From Nocardia huaxiensis (GTDB taxonomy: Bacteria; Actinomycetota; Actinomycetes; Mycobacteriales; Mycobacteriaceae): a DNA stretch of 64,000 nucleotides. Positions 7,164-15,947 of the stretch are shown piece by piece. The stretch lies in contig NZ_CP059399.1 in the NCBI RefSeq assembly GCF_013744875.1, forward strand, positions 8,122,001 to 8,186,000. Reading direction: 5' to 3'. Below the pieces are notes generated by a model. It was given only the letters and a program-made list of their open reading frames with translations. It ran no database searches and was not told the DNA's origin. Made by a program: the position numbers and the translations under genes. Position 1 is the stretch's first letter; every line of letters begins with the position of its first letter.

Positions 7164-8191
7164 CTCTTCCAGTTCGGCAGCGTGACCACCTGGGCCGCGT
7201 AGGACAGGCCCGCACCGAAGGCGATGAGCAGGGCGGTGCCGCCGGGTTTGGCGTCGCCCTTGCGCATCATGGCCTCCATGGCCAGCGGAATCGAGGCGGC
7301 CGAGGTGTTTCCGGTCTCCTCGATGTCATTGGCGAGCGCGCAGTGCTCCGGGAGTTTCAGCACCCGGGCCATGATCTCGATGATGCGGCCGTTGGCCTGG
7401 TGCGGGACCATGGCGTCGAGATCGTCGGGGGTGAGGCCGGCGACCTCGATGGCGTCGCGGCACACCTTCTCCAGAGAGTGTGCGGCCCAGCGGAATACGG
7501 CCGTGCCCTCCATGGCGAGATACGGGCGGACCGCTTCGAGGCCCTTCTCCTCGATCTCGTCGAAGAATTCGATCCAGTCCTTGTCCTGGCGGATGGCGTG
7601 GTGCTGGGTGCCGTCCGAACCCCAGACGGTGGGGCCGATGCCGGGTTCGTCGGAGGGGCCCACGATGACCGCACCCGCGCCGTCGGCGAACAGGAAGGCG
7701 GTGCCGCGATCCTTCGGATTGATCGTGTCGGTGAGTCTCTCCACGCCGATGACCAGCACATGTCTGGCCGTGCCGCCCTTCACCAGATCCGAGGCCAGGG
7801 CCAGCGCGTGGCAGAAGCCGGCGCAGCCCGCGGAGATGTCGAAGGCGGCGACTCCGTTGAGGCCGAGTTCGGTGGCGATCTGCGGGGCGCCCGCGGGGGT
7901 GAGCAGCAGCCAGGTGGAGGTGGCGACGATGACGCAGTCGATCTGTTCGGCGTCTATCTCGGCGGCCTCGATGGCGTCGCGGGCCGCGGCGGCGCTCATG
8001 CTGATGATGGTCTCGTCCTTCGACGCGAAGCGGCGCGTGCGGATGCCGGAGCGGGTCCGGATCCATTCGTCGCTGGAGTCGATGGGCCCGGCGACCTCAT
8101 CATTGGTGACTACTCGCGCCGGGCGGTACACGCCGAGGCCGAGAATTGCTGTGTGCTCTACCCCATTGATCGAGGCAATTCGAGCAGCCAT
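7160..8191 (-). CDS. Beta-ketoacyl-ACP synthase III (FabH-like)
   Basis: A 343-residue thiolase-fold condensing enzyme. The Cys-His-Asn triad is intact: Cys123 in DISAGCAGFCHAL, His in VPHQANGRIIE, and Asn in TGNTSAASIPLA. Such enzymes condense an acyl-CoA primer with malonyl-ACP to start fatty-acid or related chain synthesis. The ATG at 8191 has AGGAG eight bases upstream; a longer frame to 8251 has none. There is no ACP or other FAS gene beside it, so its primer could be a specialised one. It is divergent from psd and convergent with the SIMPL gene. Confidence 0.9.
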   Translation of the reverse strand: MAARIASINGVEHTAILGLGVYRPARVVTNDEVAGPIDSSDEWIRTRSGIRTRRFASKDETIISMSAAAARDAIEAAEIDAEQIDCVIVATSTWLLLTPAGAPQIATELGLNGVAAFDISAGCAGFCHALALASDLVKGGTARHVLVIGVERLTDTINPKDRGTAFLFADGAGAVIVGPSDEPGIGPTVWGSDGTQHHAIRQDKDWIEFFDEIEEKGLEAVRPYLAMEGTAVFRWAAHSLEKVCRDAIEVAGLTPDDLDAMVPHQANGRIIEIMARVLKLPEHCALANDIEETGNTSAASIPLAMEAMMRKGDAKPGGTALLIAFGAGLSYAAQVVTLPNWKS

Positions 8192-8486
8192 GGTGCTTCT
8201 CCTATGTACTGCGCGCCGAACGTGGCCTTCATCGGGTTCCTCACCCCCCACGGCCCGATGACGCCGCAGACATGAGGCCCCCTCATATTAATGACGAAAG
8301 CCTCTCACGCGTGTGGCTTCGCTCACAATCTGGGGGTATTGCCCGGTTTGTCACCCTTGCGTCGGCTAGCGGAACCGAACGGTTCACATGCGCGCAAGGC
8401 AACCGAGACCGCGAGGACCACACCGTGTTCCCGTAAGGTGTGACGCGGTCCCCGACCACACCTGCCCGCGCATGAAAGAGGAGCTT

Positions 8487-9203
8487 GTGGCCCGCCGTCC
8501 CACCCCGCCCGGCACCCCCGAACAGACCGGCCTCGGCCACGTCGCCGACCTGGTCCGCTCCGCCATCCCGCCGCTGCATCCGGCCGGCCTGCCCTTCGTG
8601 GCGGCCCCGCTGGCCGTCGCGGCCCTGGGCTACCGGCGAAAGTGGCTGCGCCGCACGGGATTGCTCGCGGCCGCGGCCACCGCCACCTTCTTCCGGCACC
8701 CGCACCGGGTGCCGCCGAACCGCGCCGGAGTCGTGGTCGCGCCCGCCGACGGTGAGGTCGCCCTCGTCGACACGGCCGTGCCGCCCGCCGAACTCGGCCT
8801 GGGCGATCAGCCGGTGCCGCGCGTCAGCATCTTCCTGTCCGTGCTGGACGTGCACGTACAGCGCGTCCCGGTGAGCGGCATCGTCACCGAGGTCATCTAC
8901 AAGAAGGGCCAGTTCCTCTCCGCGGATCTGCCCGAGGCCAGTGACGCCAACGAGCGCAACACCATGGTCATCGAGACCGAGGACGGACGGAAGTTCGCGG
9001 TCGTGCAGATCGCCGGACTGCTCGCCCGCCGCATCATCTGCGAGGCGAAGGTCGGCGACAAGCTGACCATCGGCGACACCTACGGCCTCATCCGGTTCGG
9101 TTCGCGCGTGGACACCTACTTCCCGGCCGGAACCAAGCTGCTCGTCACCCCGGGGCAGCGGACCATCGGCGCGGAAACGGTGCTGGCCGAACTGGATTCA
9201 TGA
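8487..9203 (+). CDS. psd: Phosphatidylserine decarboxylase proenzyme
   Basis: A 238-residue membrane-associated enzyme converting phosphatidylserine to phosphatidylethanolamine. The self-cleavage site is in [11 protein letters not shown]: Ser206 becomes the pyruvoyl group and splits the chain into beta and short alpha subunits. Conserved Asp88 (APADGEV) and His123 ([10 protein letters not shown]) are present. It is the short actinobacterial form with hydrophobic N-terminal segments (about 35-65). I chose the GTG at 8487 because VARRP matches the mycobacterial N-terminus; an AGAGGAG is very close upstream, and an in-frame ATG at 8472 is the alternative. The stop overlaps the pssA start by four bases (ATGA), so the two lipid genes are co-translated. 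Confidence 0.93.
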   Translation: MARRPTPPGTPEQTGLGHVADLVRSAIPPLHPAGLPFVAAPLAVAALGYRRKWLRRTGLLAAAATATFFRHPHRVPPNRAGVVVAPADGEVALVDTAVPPAELGLGDQPVPRVSIFLSVLDVHVQRVPVSGIVTEVIYKKGQFLSADLPEASDANERNTMVIETEDGRKFAVVQIAGLLARRIICEAKVGDKLTIGDTYGLIRFGSRVDTYFPAGTKLLVTPGQRTIGAETVLAELDS

Positions 9204-10090
9204 TGGAGCAACTCGCGCCCGCTCCCGTCGCCGCGCGCCGCCGCAATCGCACCATCCGGCTGCTGCCGAGCATGGTGACCATTCTCGGGTTGTGCTCGGG
9301 TCTCTCGGCGGTCAAGTTCGCGATCGAGAATCAGCTGGGTTTCGCGCTGGCGCTGGTCGGCGCCGCGGCCGTGTTCGACATGCTCGACGGTCGCATCGCC
9401 CGCATGCTGGACGCCACCACCAAAATGGGCGCGGAACTGGACTCGCTGTCCGACGCCATCGCCTTCGGTGTCGCACCCGCGCTCGTGCTGTACGTGACCT
9501 TCCTGCACGCCGACAGCGTCGGCTGGATCATCGCGCTCATGTTCGCGGTGTGCATGGTGCTGCGCCTCGCCCGGTTCAACACCCTCATGGACGACGATTC
9601 GCGACCGGACTGGCAGCGCGAGTACTTCGTGGGCGTGCCGGCTCCGGCGGGTGCGCTCATCGTGCTGCTGCCCATCGCACTGTTCGAGCAGTTCGGCGAT
9701 GGCTGGTGGGTCGGTTTTCCGGCCGTCGCGATCTGGACGGTGCTGACCGGTCTGCTGTGCGTGAGCACGCTGCCGACACTGGCCATCAAGTCGGTGTCGG
9801 TCGCGCCGCGCACCGCGCCGATCTGGCTGGTGCTGGTGGCCCTGGCCGCCGCGCTGCTGGTCACCTACCCGCTGATCCTGATGATGGCGCTGGTCGGGAT
9901 CTACCTGGCGCACATCCCCTTTGCCGTGCATTCGGCACGCTGGGTGGCCGCTCGACCGGAGACCTGGAACCACAAGCCTGCCGAACGGCGCGCACAGCGC
10001 CGGGCACAGCGCCGCCAGCGCCCCATCGGCGGCCGGGTTGCCCGGGTGTCCTCGGCTCGCCTGCGCCTGCGCCGCCCCGGCGGACGCTAG
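9200..10090 (+). CDS. pssA: CDP-diacylglycerol-serine O-phosphatidyltransferase
   Basis: A 296-residue integral membrane enzyme that makes phosphatidylserine from CDP-diacylglycerol and serine, feeding the upstream decarboxylase. The CDP-alcohol phosphotransferase signature is complete: Asp60-x2-Asp63-Gly64-x2-Ala67-Arg68-x8-Gly77-x3-Asp81-x3-Asp85. Several further hydrophobic segments follow ([39 protein letters not shown]). The last about 40 residues are very Arg-rich ([20 protein letters not shown]), probably a cytosolic tail. The gene overlaps psd by four bases and is followed by a strong hairpin. Confidence 0.94.
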   Translation: MMEQLAPAPVAARRRNRTIRLLPSMVTILGLCSGLSAVKFAIENQLGFALALVGAAAVFDMLDGRIARMLDATTKMGAELDSLSDAIAFGVAPALVLYVTFLHADSVGWIIALMFAVCMVLRLARFNTLMDDDSRPDWQREYFVGVPAPAGALIVLLPIALFEQFGDGWWVGFPAVAIWTVLTGLLCVSTLPTLAIKSVSVAPRTAPIWLVLVALAAALLVTYPLILMMALVGIYLAHIPFAVHSARWVAARPETWNHKPAERRAQRRAQRRQRPIGGRVARVSSARLRLRRPGGR

Positions 10091-10107
10091 GGATACTCGC
10101 ACGACCC

Positions 10108-10150
10108 GGCTGGAGCCGCGCGGTTCATCGAGAACCGCGCGGCTCCAGCC
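10108..10150 (+). terminator. Perfect 19-bp stem-loop after pssA
   Basis: Arms 10108-10126 (beginning GGCTGGAGCCGCG) and 10132-10150 are perfect reverse complements, separated by the five-base loop ATCGA. There is no T run after the stem, as is usual for actinobacterial terminators. It lies 17 bases past the pssA stop and about 110 bases before the AAA ATPase, so it probably separates the two units. Confidence 0.75.
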
Positions 10151-10257
10151 GTATTCGGTGGGCGGATGTCCGAATCAGGGGCGCGAACACGAGGTTGTGG
10201 CCGGTTCTCGCACATAGTCGGGCCGCTGCGGGGGTGGCTGCGGGCACAATGGTGGGC

Positions 10258-12576
10258 GTGCCGGAACTCCCGTTGACCGCTCGCCTCAATCTTTCGGCCG
10301 CCGATGCCCGCCGGGGCGTGGTGCGGTTGCATCCGGAGACGCTCACGGCGCTGGGACTGCGCAAGCAGGACGGGGTGATGCTGCGGGGGGCGCGGGAGAC
10401 CACCGCGGTGGTGGCCGAGTCACGGACGATCATGCCGGGTGAGGTGTGGCTGGACGAGGTGACACTGTCCAATGCGGGCGTGCGGCCGGATTCGCCGGTG
10501 CGGGTATCGCCCGCGGATGTGCAGCCGGCCCGGCGGATCGCGGTGATGGGGTCGGCGTCGGTGCAGGGGACCGTGCCGCCGCCGACATTGCGGCGGGCGC
10601 TGCTCCGGAAGATCGTCACGGTGAGCGACGCGGTATCGCTGTCGCCACAGGATGTGGAGCCGCGCATCAGCAGTTCCACTGTGACGCGGGAACTTTCGCG
10701 CACGATCGGCTTCGGCTGGACCAACGAGCTGCTGAAGGTGACGGCGACGGAACCGTCCGGGCCGGTCACCGTCAGCTCGAACACGATCGTGGAGTGGGGC
10801 CTGGGTATTTCCGCGAGCCCCTCACACACGTCCGGCGACCTCGCACCCGTGGCCGCGCCCGCGACCGCTCCCGCCCGATTGCCCACTCCCACAGACCTTT
10901 CGGCCGCCGCCGCGGCGCACGATCGGGAGGCCGCGCCGGAATCGGCTGTGGCCGTGGCCGATCTGGCGGGCGTGCAGGCGCAGGCCGGGAAGCTCACGGA
11001 ATGGCTGCAACTCGCACTGAACCGGCCGGACCTGCTGAAAACCCTTGGGGCGCCGTCGCATCTCGGCGTGCTGATCACGGGGCCGGCCGGGGTCGGCAAG
11101 GCGACCCTGGCCCGCGCGGTGGTGGCGCAGCGGCGCTTGATCGAATTGGATGGCCCGTCCATCGGCGCCACCGAGGGCGGCAGCCGGTTGCGCGAGGTCA
11201 ATACGGCCGTGTCGGCGATCTGCGACGGTGGTGGCGGGGTGCTGCTGATCACCGATATCGACGCGCTGCTGCCCGCCGAGGCGGAACCGGTGGCCACCCT
11301 CATCCTGGATCAGTTGCGTGCCGCGGTCGCGACCAAAGGGGTCGCCATGCTGGTGACGACGTCGAATCCGGCCGGGGTGGATCCCCGGCTGCGCGGGCCG
11401 GATCTGTGCGATCGGGAAGTGTCGCTGCCGCTGCCCACCGCCGCGGTCCGGGCGGCGCTGTTGGAGCGACTGGTGCGACCGGCACCGACCGAGGGCCTGA
11501 GAATCGATGAGATCGCCGCGCGCACACCCGGATTCGTGGTGTCGGATCTCGCAGCGCTGGTGCGCGAGGCAGCCCTGCGGGCCGCGTTGCGGGCGTTGCG
11601 CGCGGAGGACGATCCGGAACTCCCCGAGGGCGAGCGGCGCGAGCAGTCGAAACCGGTCCTGACACAGGCGGATCTGCTGGGCGCGCTCGAGGTCATCCGC
11701 CCGCTGTCGCGGTCCGGTTCGGAGGAATTGGCCGTCGGCGGTGTGAGTCTCGAGGACGTCGGCGACATGGTGGAAACCAAGCAGGCGCTCACCGAGGCGG
11801 TGCTGTGGCCGCTGCAGCATCCGGATTCGTTCGCGCGGCTGGGGATCGATCCGCCGCGCGGGGTGCTGCTCTACGGGCCGCCCGGATGCGGGAAGACCTT
11901 CCTGGTGCGCGCACTGGCGAACACCGGTCAGTTGAGCGTGCACGCCGTGAAAGGGGCCGAACTGCTGGACAAGTGGGTCGGTTCGTCCGAGCGCGCGGTG
12001 CGGGAGCTGTTCCAGCGCGCCCGCGATTCCGCGCCCTCGCTGATCTTCCTCGACGAGATCGACGCGCTCGCGCCGCGCCGCGGGCAGGCCACCGACGCGG
12101 GCGTCACCGACCGCATCGTGGCCACCCTGCTCACCGAGATGGACGGCGTGGAACCGCTGCGCAATGTGGTCGTGGTGGGCGCGACCAACCGCCCGGACCT
12201 GATCGATCCGGCGCTGACCCGGCCCGGCCGGCTCGAGCGCTTGGTCTTCGTGCCGCCGCCGGATGCCGCCGCGCGGGCCGAAATCCTGCGCACCGCAGCC
12301 AAGTCCGTTCTGCTCGCCAAGGAGGTCCGGCTCCGGAAACTGGCCGCGGAGCTGGAGGGCTATTCGGCCGCGGACTGTGCCGCACTGCTGCGAGAGGCCG
12401 CGCTGGCCGCCATGCGCCGGGATATCGACGCCGACGTGGTGACGGCCGCCGATGTGGCGACCGCCCGCAAAGCGGTTCGGCCGTCGCTGGATCCGGTGCA
12501 GGTCGAGACGCTGCGGCTGTACGCGGCACAGCGCGCCGGGTCCGCGCAGAACGGCACGGCCTCCGGGTACGTGTGA
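10258..12576 (+). CDS. CDC48/p97-like double AAA ATPase
   Basis: A protein of about 772 residues resembling mycobacterial Rv0435c. Residues 1-190 form a CDC48-N-like double-psi barrel region (LTARLNLSAADARRGVVRLH, VRVSPADVQPARRIAV). The first AAA module, near residue 270, is degenerate: Walker A GPAGVGKATLAR is kept, but Walker B reads LLITDIDAL with Asp in place of Glu. The second, near 540, is canonical (GPPGCGKTFLVRALA, LIFLDEIDALAPRRG, VVVGATNRPDLIDPAL with RPGRLERLVF). Such ATPases unfold or remodel proteins. The start is uncertain: GTG 10258 follows CACAAT at leaderless spacing, and ATG 10249 is the alternative. The frame is open far upstream across pssA, but that part is not this gene. 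Confidence 0.9.
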   Translation: MPELPLTARLNLSAADARRGVVRLHPETLTALGLRKQDGVMLRGARETTAVVAESRTIMPGEVWLDEVTLSNAGVRPDSPVRVSPADVQPARRIAVMGSASVQGTVPPPTLRRALLRKIVTVSDAVSLSPQDVEPRISSSTVTRELSRTIGFGWTNELLKVTATEPSGPVTVSSNTIVEWGLGISASPSHTSGDLAPVAAPATAPARLPTPTDLSAAAAAHDREAAPESAVAVADLAGVQAQAGKLTEWLQLALNRPDLLKTLGAPSHLGVLITGPAGVGKATLARAVVAQRRLIELDGPSIGATEGGSRLREVNTAVSAICDGGGGVLLITDIDALLPAEAEPVATLILDQLRAAVATKGVAMLVTTSNPAGVDPRLRGPDLCDREVSLPLPTAAVRAALLERLVRPAPTEGLRIDEIAARTPGFVVSDLAALVREAALRAALRALRAEDDPELPEGERREQSKPVLTQADLLGALEVIRPLSRSGSEELAVGGVSLEDVGDMVETKQALTEAVLWPLQHPDSFARLGIDPPRGVLLYGPPGCGKTFLVRALANTGQLSVHAVKGAELLDKWVGSSERAVRELFQRARDSAPSLIFLDEIDALAPRRGQATDAGVTDRIVATLLTEMDGVEPLRNVVVVGATNRPDLIDPALTRPGRLERLVFVPPPDAAARAEILRTAAKSVLLAKEVRLRKLAAELEGYSAADCAALLREAALAAMRRDIDADVVTAADVATARKAVRPSLDPVQVETLRLYAAQRAGSAQNGTASGYV

Positions 12577-12822
12577 GCGAATGGCGCCTCGGCCGATGTG
12601 CGATGGCTTCCGGCCACGAGCACACCGGGATGGCGAGGTGATCGAGCCGTCGGTGCCGCTCACCATGTGCCCGGACCGTGCACTGGGCCCGGTGCAATCG
12701 GCGCGGTGGCCTTCGGCAATCCGGCGTCAGGCGTCGATTAACCGACAGCACTGAGCCAGCAAACTAGATAAGTCAGGCGAGTCGGACCGATCGGACTCCT
12801 TTTCGACGGTAGTTTCAGCCAG

Positions 12823-14148
12823 GTGAGGTCGTATCAGGTAGCCCTCGAGACGATCACGGCACTGGTCGCGACAACCGTTGCGGGACTGTCGCTGGCCATG
12901 CCCATCGACTTCGGCTGGACGTCTCAGACCTCCGCCCTGCAACTGGATCTGCTCGCGTACAGCCTGCCGCGAGCCGTCGCGGCGGGCGTACTCGTCGCCA
13001 TGATCGTGGCCGTCTTGCTCACCACGCTGGGCAGTGTCGTCATGGCGTGGGGTACCGCGCTGGTCGCGCTGCTGGTGCTGCTGGTGAATCATCTGGTCGG
13101 GCATTCCGCGAACCCGACGGATTCGCTGGCCACCATGAACTTCATCGATTCGCTCTCCGGCGGCGCGGCCATGGGTGCGCTGGGCGCGGCGGTGCTGCAT
13201 CACCGGCTGGCCGCCTACGGGTGGACGCTGGGCGCACTGGTGAGCCTGCTGCTCGGGTCGGTGAATCCGCTGCCGCACATCGGCGAGATGATCGGCGACT
13301 ATCCCGATACCTGGCAGGCCGCGGATATGCCGCCGGTGTGGATGGTGGAACTGGCCGTGGCGCTGGTGCTCATCGGCACCCTGCTGAACCGCAATCGCCC
13401 TCCGGCCGCACGACTTTCGATCGAGCTGCCGCTGGCGCCGATCCTCGCGGGCGTGGTGGTCGTGCTGGTGACGCTGGTGAGCGCGGAATGGCTGGCCCGG
13501 CACGGCGACAGCCTCGCCGATCTGGGCCTGGCCGTGGTGACGACGGTGACGACGGCGCTCATCGCCGCCATGCTGCTGCCGCGCCGGGACGGCGAGCTGG
13601 TGCTGGTGGCGGTGGCGATCAGCGCGGTGGGTTCGGCGACCATCGCGGCCGAGCTGCCGGCCTGGTCGATTCCGGTGCTGGTCGCGATCGCCGCGGCCGG
13701 AATGTGGTACGGCGAGCGGCATCCCGCGCCCATGGCGGGTGTGCTGGCGCTCATGGTGCTCGGCCTCGTCACGGCGTTCACCGCCGACACCGACTGGGCC
13801 TTGCTCATCGTGGGCAGCGGAGCGCTCCTGGCTTGGCTGGCCGGATACGGTCTGTCGGCCGCGAAACCGCGCTATGTGCCGAGCCGGGTGCTGGGCACCA
13901 TGCTGCTGTTCGTGCCGTCGGCGGTGCTGGGTCTGCGCGACTACGTGGCCCGCGGGCACTACGCCATGCAGGACGGCAGCCAGGCGATCGTGTGCACGGT
14001 GACCACCGAGGACACCTCGGCCCCGGCATGGACGTCGGTGTTGATCGCGGCCGGTTGCGCGGGCGGACTGTATCTGCTGCGCCGCAGCCGCCCCGCCCCG
14101 GCGACCAAACCTTCCACCCCCGAAACGGGAAGCGCGGCAACGGAATAG
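12823..14148 (+). CDS. Polytopic membrane protein of unknown function
   Basis: A 441-residue protein with roughly ten or more hydrophobic helices spread along its length (for example AVAAGVLVAMIVAVLLTTLG, LAPILAGVVVVLVTLVSAEW, LLIVGSGALLAWLAGYGL). A loop with DSLATMNFIDSLSGGAAMGA and a late extracytoplasmic-looking segment (LRDYVARGHYAMQDGSQAIV) interrupt them. The tail is Pro/Thr-rich. I do not recognise the family; no transporter or enzyme signature stands out. The start is GTG without an obvious ribosome site. It lies where mycobacteria carry a LON-domain gene (Rv0434), between the AAA ATPase and a convergent PAP2-type membrane protein. Confidence 0.7.
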   Translation: MRSYQVALETITALVATTVAGLSLAMPIDFGWTSQTSALQLDLLAYSLPRAVAAGVLVAMIVAVLLTTLGSVVMAWGTALVALLVLLVNHLVGHSANPTDSLATMNFIDSLSGGAAMGALGAAVLHHRLAAYGWTLGALVSLLLGSVNPLPHIGEMIGDYPDTWQAADMPPVWMVELAVALVLIGTLLNRNRPPAARLSIELPLAPILAGVVVVLVTLVSAEWLARHGDSLADLGLAVVTTVTTALIAAMLLPRRDGELVLVAVAISAVGSATIAAELPAWSIPVLVAIAAAGMWYGERHPAPMAGVLALMVLGLVTAFTADTDWALLIVGSGALLAWLAGYGLSAAKPRYVPSRVLGTMLLFVPSAVLGLRDYVARGHYAMQDGSQAIVCTVTTEDTSAPAWTSVLIAAGCAGGLYLLRRSRPAPATKPSTPETGSAATE

Positions 14149-14199
14149 GCCGACCCATCCGCATACGACGATGGGTCTCCACCACCGGGACGCAGGGAT

Positions 14200-15555
14200 C
14201 TACGCGGGAACGGACTCTTCGACCGGGGCCGGCGCGGGCCGGCGCGCGAACCAGGTGCGGTAGAAGGCGGTCACGTAGGCGGCGAACAGGCCGACGATGA
14301 CAATGCCTGCGGGAACCGGGAATTCGGCCATTTCCACGGCCAGGTAGCGGTAGGACAGCAGCAGCACGGCCAGCAGCGCGAAACCCGCGCCGACGAGTTG
14401 GATGCGGGTGCGATCCCACCCGCGTTCGGGAGCCCGCAGCGCGGATTCCACGGCCATGCAGAGCACCGCACCCGCCACCAGATCGACCCCGTAGTGGTAC
14501 CCGAAGCCGAGCGTCGCGGTCAGTGTGGCCGCGAGCCAGAACGCCCCCGCCCACCGCAGCAGTCGCGGTGCGGGCGACCCGTCATTGTCGCGCCGCGAAT
14601 GAATGAACACGGTGAGCGCCCACGCGGTGTGCATGGACGGCATGCAGTTGCGCGGCGTCACATTGTCGAAAGCCATTGCGGCCGGATGCGTATCGAGCGG
14701 CGGAATGATCTGCGGCCAGTAGTTGCCCACCTGCAACCCGTGCCCGTCCGCGCCGAACGCGAACATGGGCCCCACCACCGGGAAGATCACGTAGACGACC
14801 GGCCCGAGCAGCCCGAGCACCAGGAATGTCCGCACCAGATAGTGGCTCGGCCACTGCCCGCGCGTCACCACATGCCGCAACTGCCACACCGCGACCACCA
14901 TCGCCATCACCGGCAGTTCGATGTACACCCAGTGCAGCACCCCGTACACGACCGGCCCCGCCGCATCGACGAGCCGGCCCATCACCCACGACGGCTCCCC
15001 CAGCGCATGATCGGCCAGCAGCACGTACTGGTCGAGCACGGTTGGCCGCGCGATCACGGTGATGTGCAGCCACACATCCCCCACCTTGGTCGCCAGAATC
15101 AGGAGCGCCCCAAGCGCGGCCGCGTGCAACGCATTTCGCCGCTGCACCCCGTCCCACCGGAACACCGCCCACATCGCGAGGGCGGTGAGCGCGATGGTCG
15201 GCCCGCTTCCCAGCGTCGGCGTCGCGCCGTCGAGCAGCCGCACCCCGGCGAAAACCGCATCGACCCCCAGCGCCAGCCCGAGCGTGATGAACCGCCACCG
15301 CCAGGTCAAACCGACCAGCGCCAGCGCCAGCCCCGCCCAGGGCACGGTCACCGATTTCGGCGTCCCGGTGAAGTCGTGCCACGTACTGACCAGCGGTCCC
15401 TCGAACCCATTGCGCGAAGCGAAGATCTGCAAACCGAGCAAGAGCACCGGCACGGCCGCGACGGCCGCCCCCACCCGCACTCCACGAGCCGTCACCAGGT
15501 CCCTGCCCCGGCGTGTGGCACCTACGGGTTCGGGTCGCCGGTTATCGAGAAGCAC
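14200..15555 (-). CDS. PAP2-superfamily membrane protein (inositolphosphotransferase/lipid phosphatase type)
   Basis: A membrane protein of about 451 residues with about ten helices. The phosphatase signature is in the C-terminal half: NCMPSMHTAWALTVF (PSxH motif) and GYHYGVDLVAG (SRxxxxxHxxxD-like motif with HxxxD kept). This matches the PAP2_3 group, which includes inositol-phosphoceramide-synthase-like enzymes acting on lipid phosphates at the membrane. The start is uncertain: TTG 15585, GTG 15555 and GTG 15495 (with AGGGA upstream) are all in frame; the signature lies well inside all of them. It converges on the membrane protein gene ending at 14148. Confidence 0.8.
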   Translation of the reverse strand: MLLDNRRPEPVGATRRGRDLVTARGVRVGAAVAAVPVLLLGLQIFASRNGFEGPLVSTWHDFTGTPKSVTVPWAGLALALVGLTWRWRFITLGLALGVDAVFAGVRLLDGATPTLGSGPTIALTALAMWAVFRWDGVQRRNALHAAALGALLILATKVGDVWLHITVIARPTVLDQYVLLADHALGEPSWVMGRLVDAAGPVVYGVLHWVYIELPVMAMVVAVWQLRHVVTRGQWPSHYLVRTFLVLGLLGPVVYVIFPVVGPMFAFGADGHGLQVGNYWPQIIPPLDTHPAAMAFDNVTPRNCMPSMHTAWALTVFIHSRRDNDGSPAPRLLRWAGAFWLAATLTATLGFGYHYGVDLVAGAVLCMAVESALRAPERGWDRTRIQLVGAGFALLAVLLLSYRYLAVEMAEFPVPAGIVIVGLFAAYVTAFYRTWFARRPAPAPVEESVPA

Positions 15556-15577
15556 CCAGCCATAGTAAACGCCGCAT

Positions 15578-15635
15578 GAACGCAACCCCCGCGGCCAGTT
15601 GAACGCAACCCCTGCCCCAAGTTGAACAGCCCCCG
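15578..15635. repeat. 23-bp tandem repeat, about 2.5 copies
   Basis: GAACGCAACCCCCGCGGCCAGTT-type units of 23 bases repeat at about 15579, 15602 and (partly) 15625, the unit start GAACGCAACCCC being unchanged in the first two. They overlap the uncertain 5' end of the PAP2 gene and begin a 360-base gap with no gene. Confidence 0.55.
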
Positions 15636-15728
15636 CTCAGCACAATATCCCCGCCGACCAGCGACAACAGGAATCACACCGCCGCAAACTTCCGGCTGCG
15701 GCCCACTCCGGTCGGAGCCCTGTGCGTT

Positions 15729-15884
15729 AGAGGCCCGACAGAGCCCTCCGGTGGTTCGAAGCCCGACAACCCTCCGGTGGTTCGAGACCCGACAACCCTC
15801 CGGTGGTTCGAGACCCGACAACCCTCCGGTGGTTCGAGACCCGACAACCCTCCGGGGGTTCGAGGCCGGGCGCAGCCCTATGGG
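15729..15884. repeat. 26-bp tandem repeat, about 6 copies
   Basis: The unit contains CGACAACCCTCCGGTGG followed by TTCGAGACC. TTCG occurs at 15755, 15781, 15807, 15833 and 15859, an exact 26-base period. Middle copies are identical; the first and last have drifted. The array fills the intergenic gap between the PAP2 gene and the YbdK-like gene. Units abut with no unique spacers, so this is not CRISPR. On the minus strand one frame stays open through it, but the protein would be a simple repeat and is not convincing. Confidence 0.8.
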
Positions 15885-15925
15885 GGTTTGGGGGCTCAGC
15901 CCCCACTCCCCCTTTCACCGGGGTT

Positions 15926-15942
15926 CGGGGGCGAAGCCCCCG
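15926..15942 (-). terminator. GGGGGC-TTC-GCCCCC hairpin, dispersed element copy 2
   Basis: Six-base GC arms 15927-15932 and 15936-15941 enclose a three-base loop, extended by one outer C-G pair. It begins six bases after the stop of the minus-strand YbdK-like gene, a natural terminator position. The same core occurs at 1268-1280 and about 63651-63664 with shared flanks. Confidence 0.55.
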
Positions 15943-15947
15943 AGAAC

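Noticed and set aside
9292..10257. Long open frame continuous with the AAA ATPase
   Set aside because: It runs through pssA in another frame and translates to Arg/Gly-rich nonsense typical of GC-rich shadows; homology-like sequence starts only at about 10258.
15729..15884. Possible CRISPR array or repeat-protein gene
   Set aside because: The 26-bp period leaves no spacers, and 26 is not a multiple of three, so translation through it shifts frame each unit.
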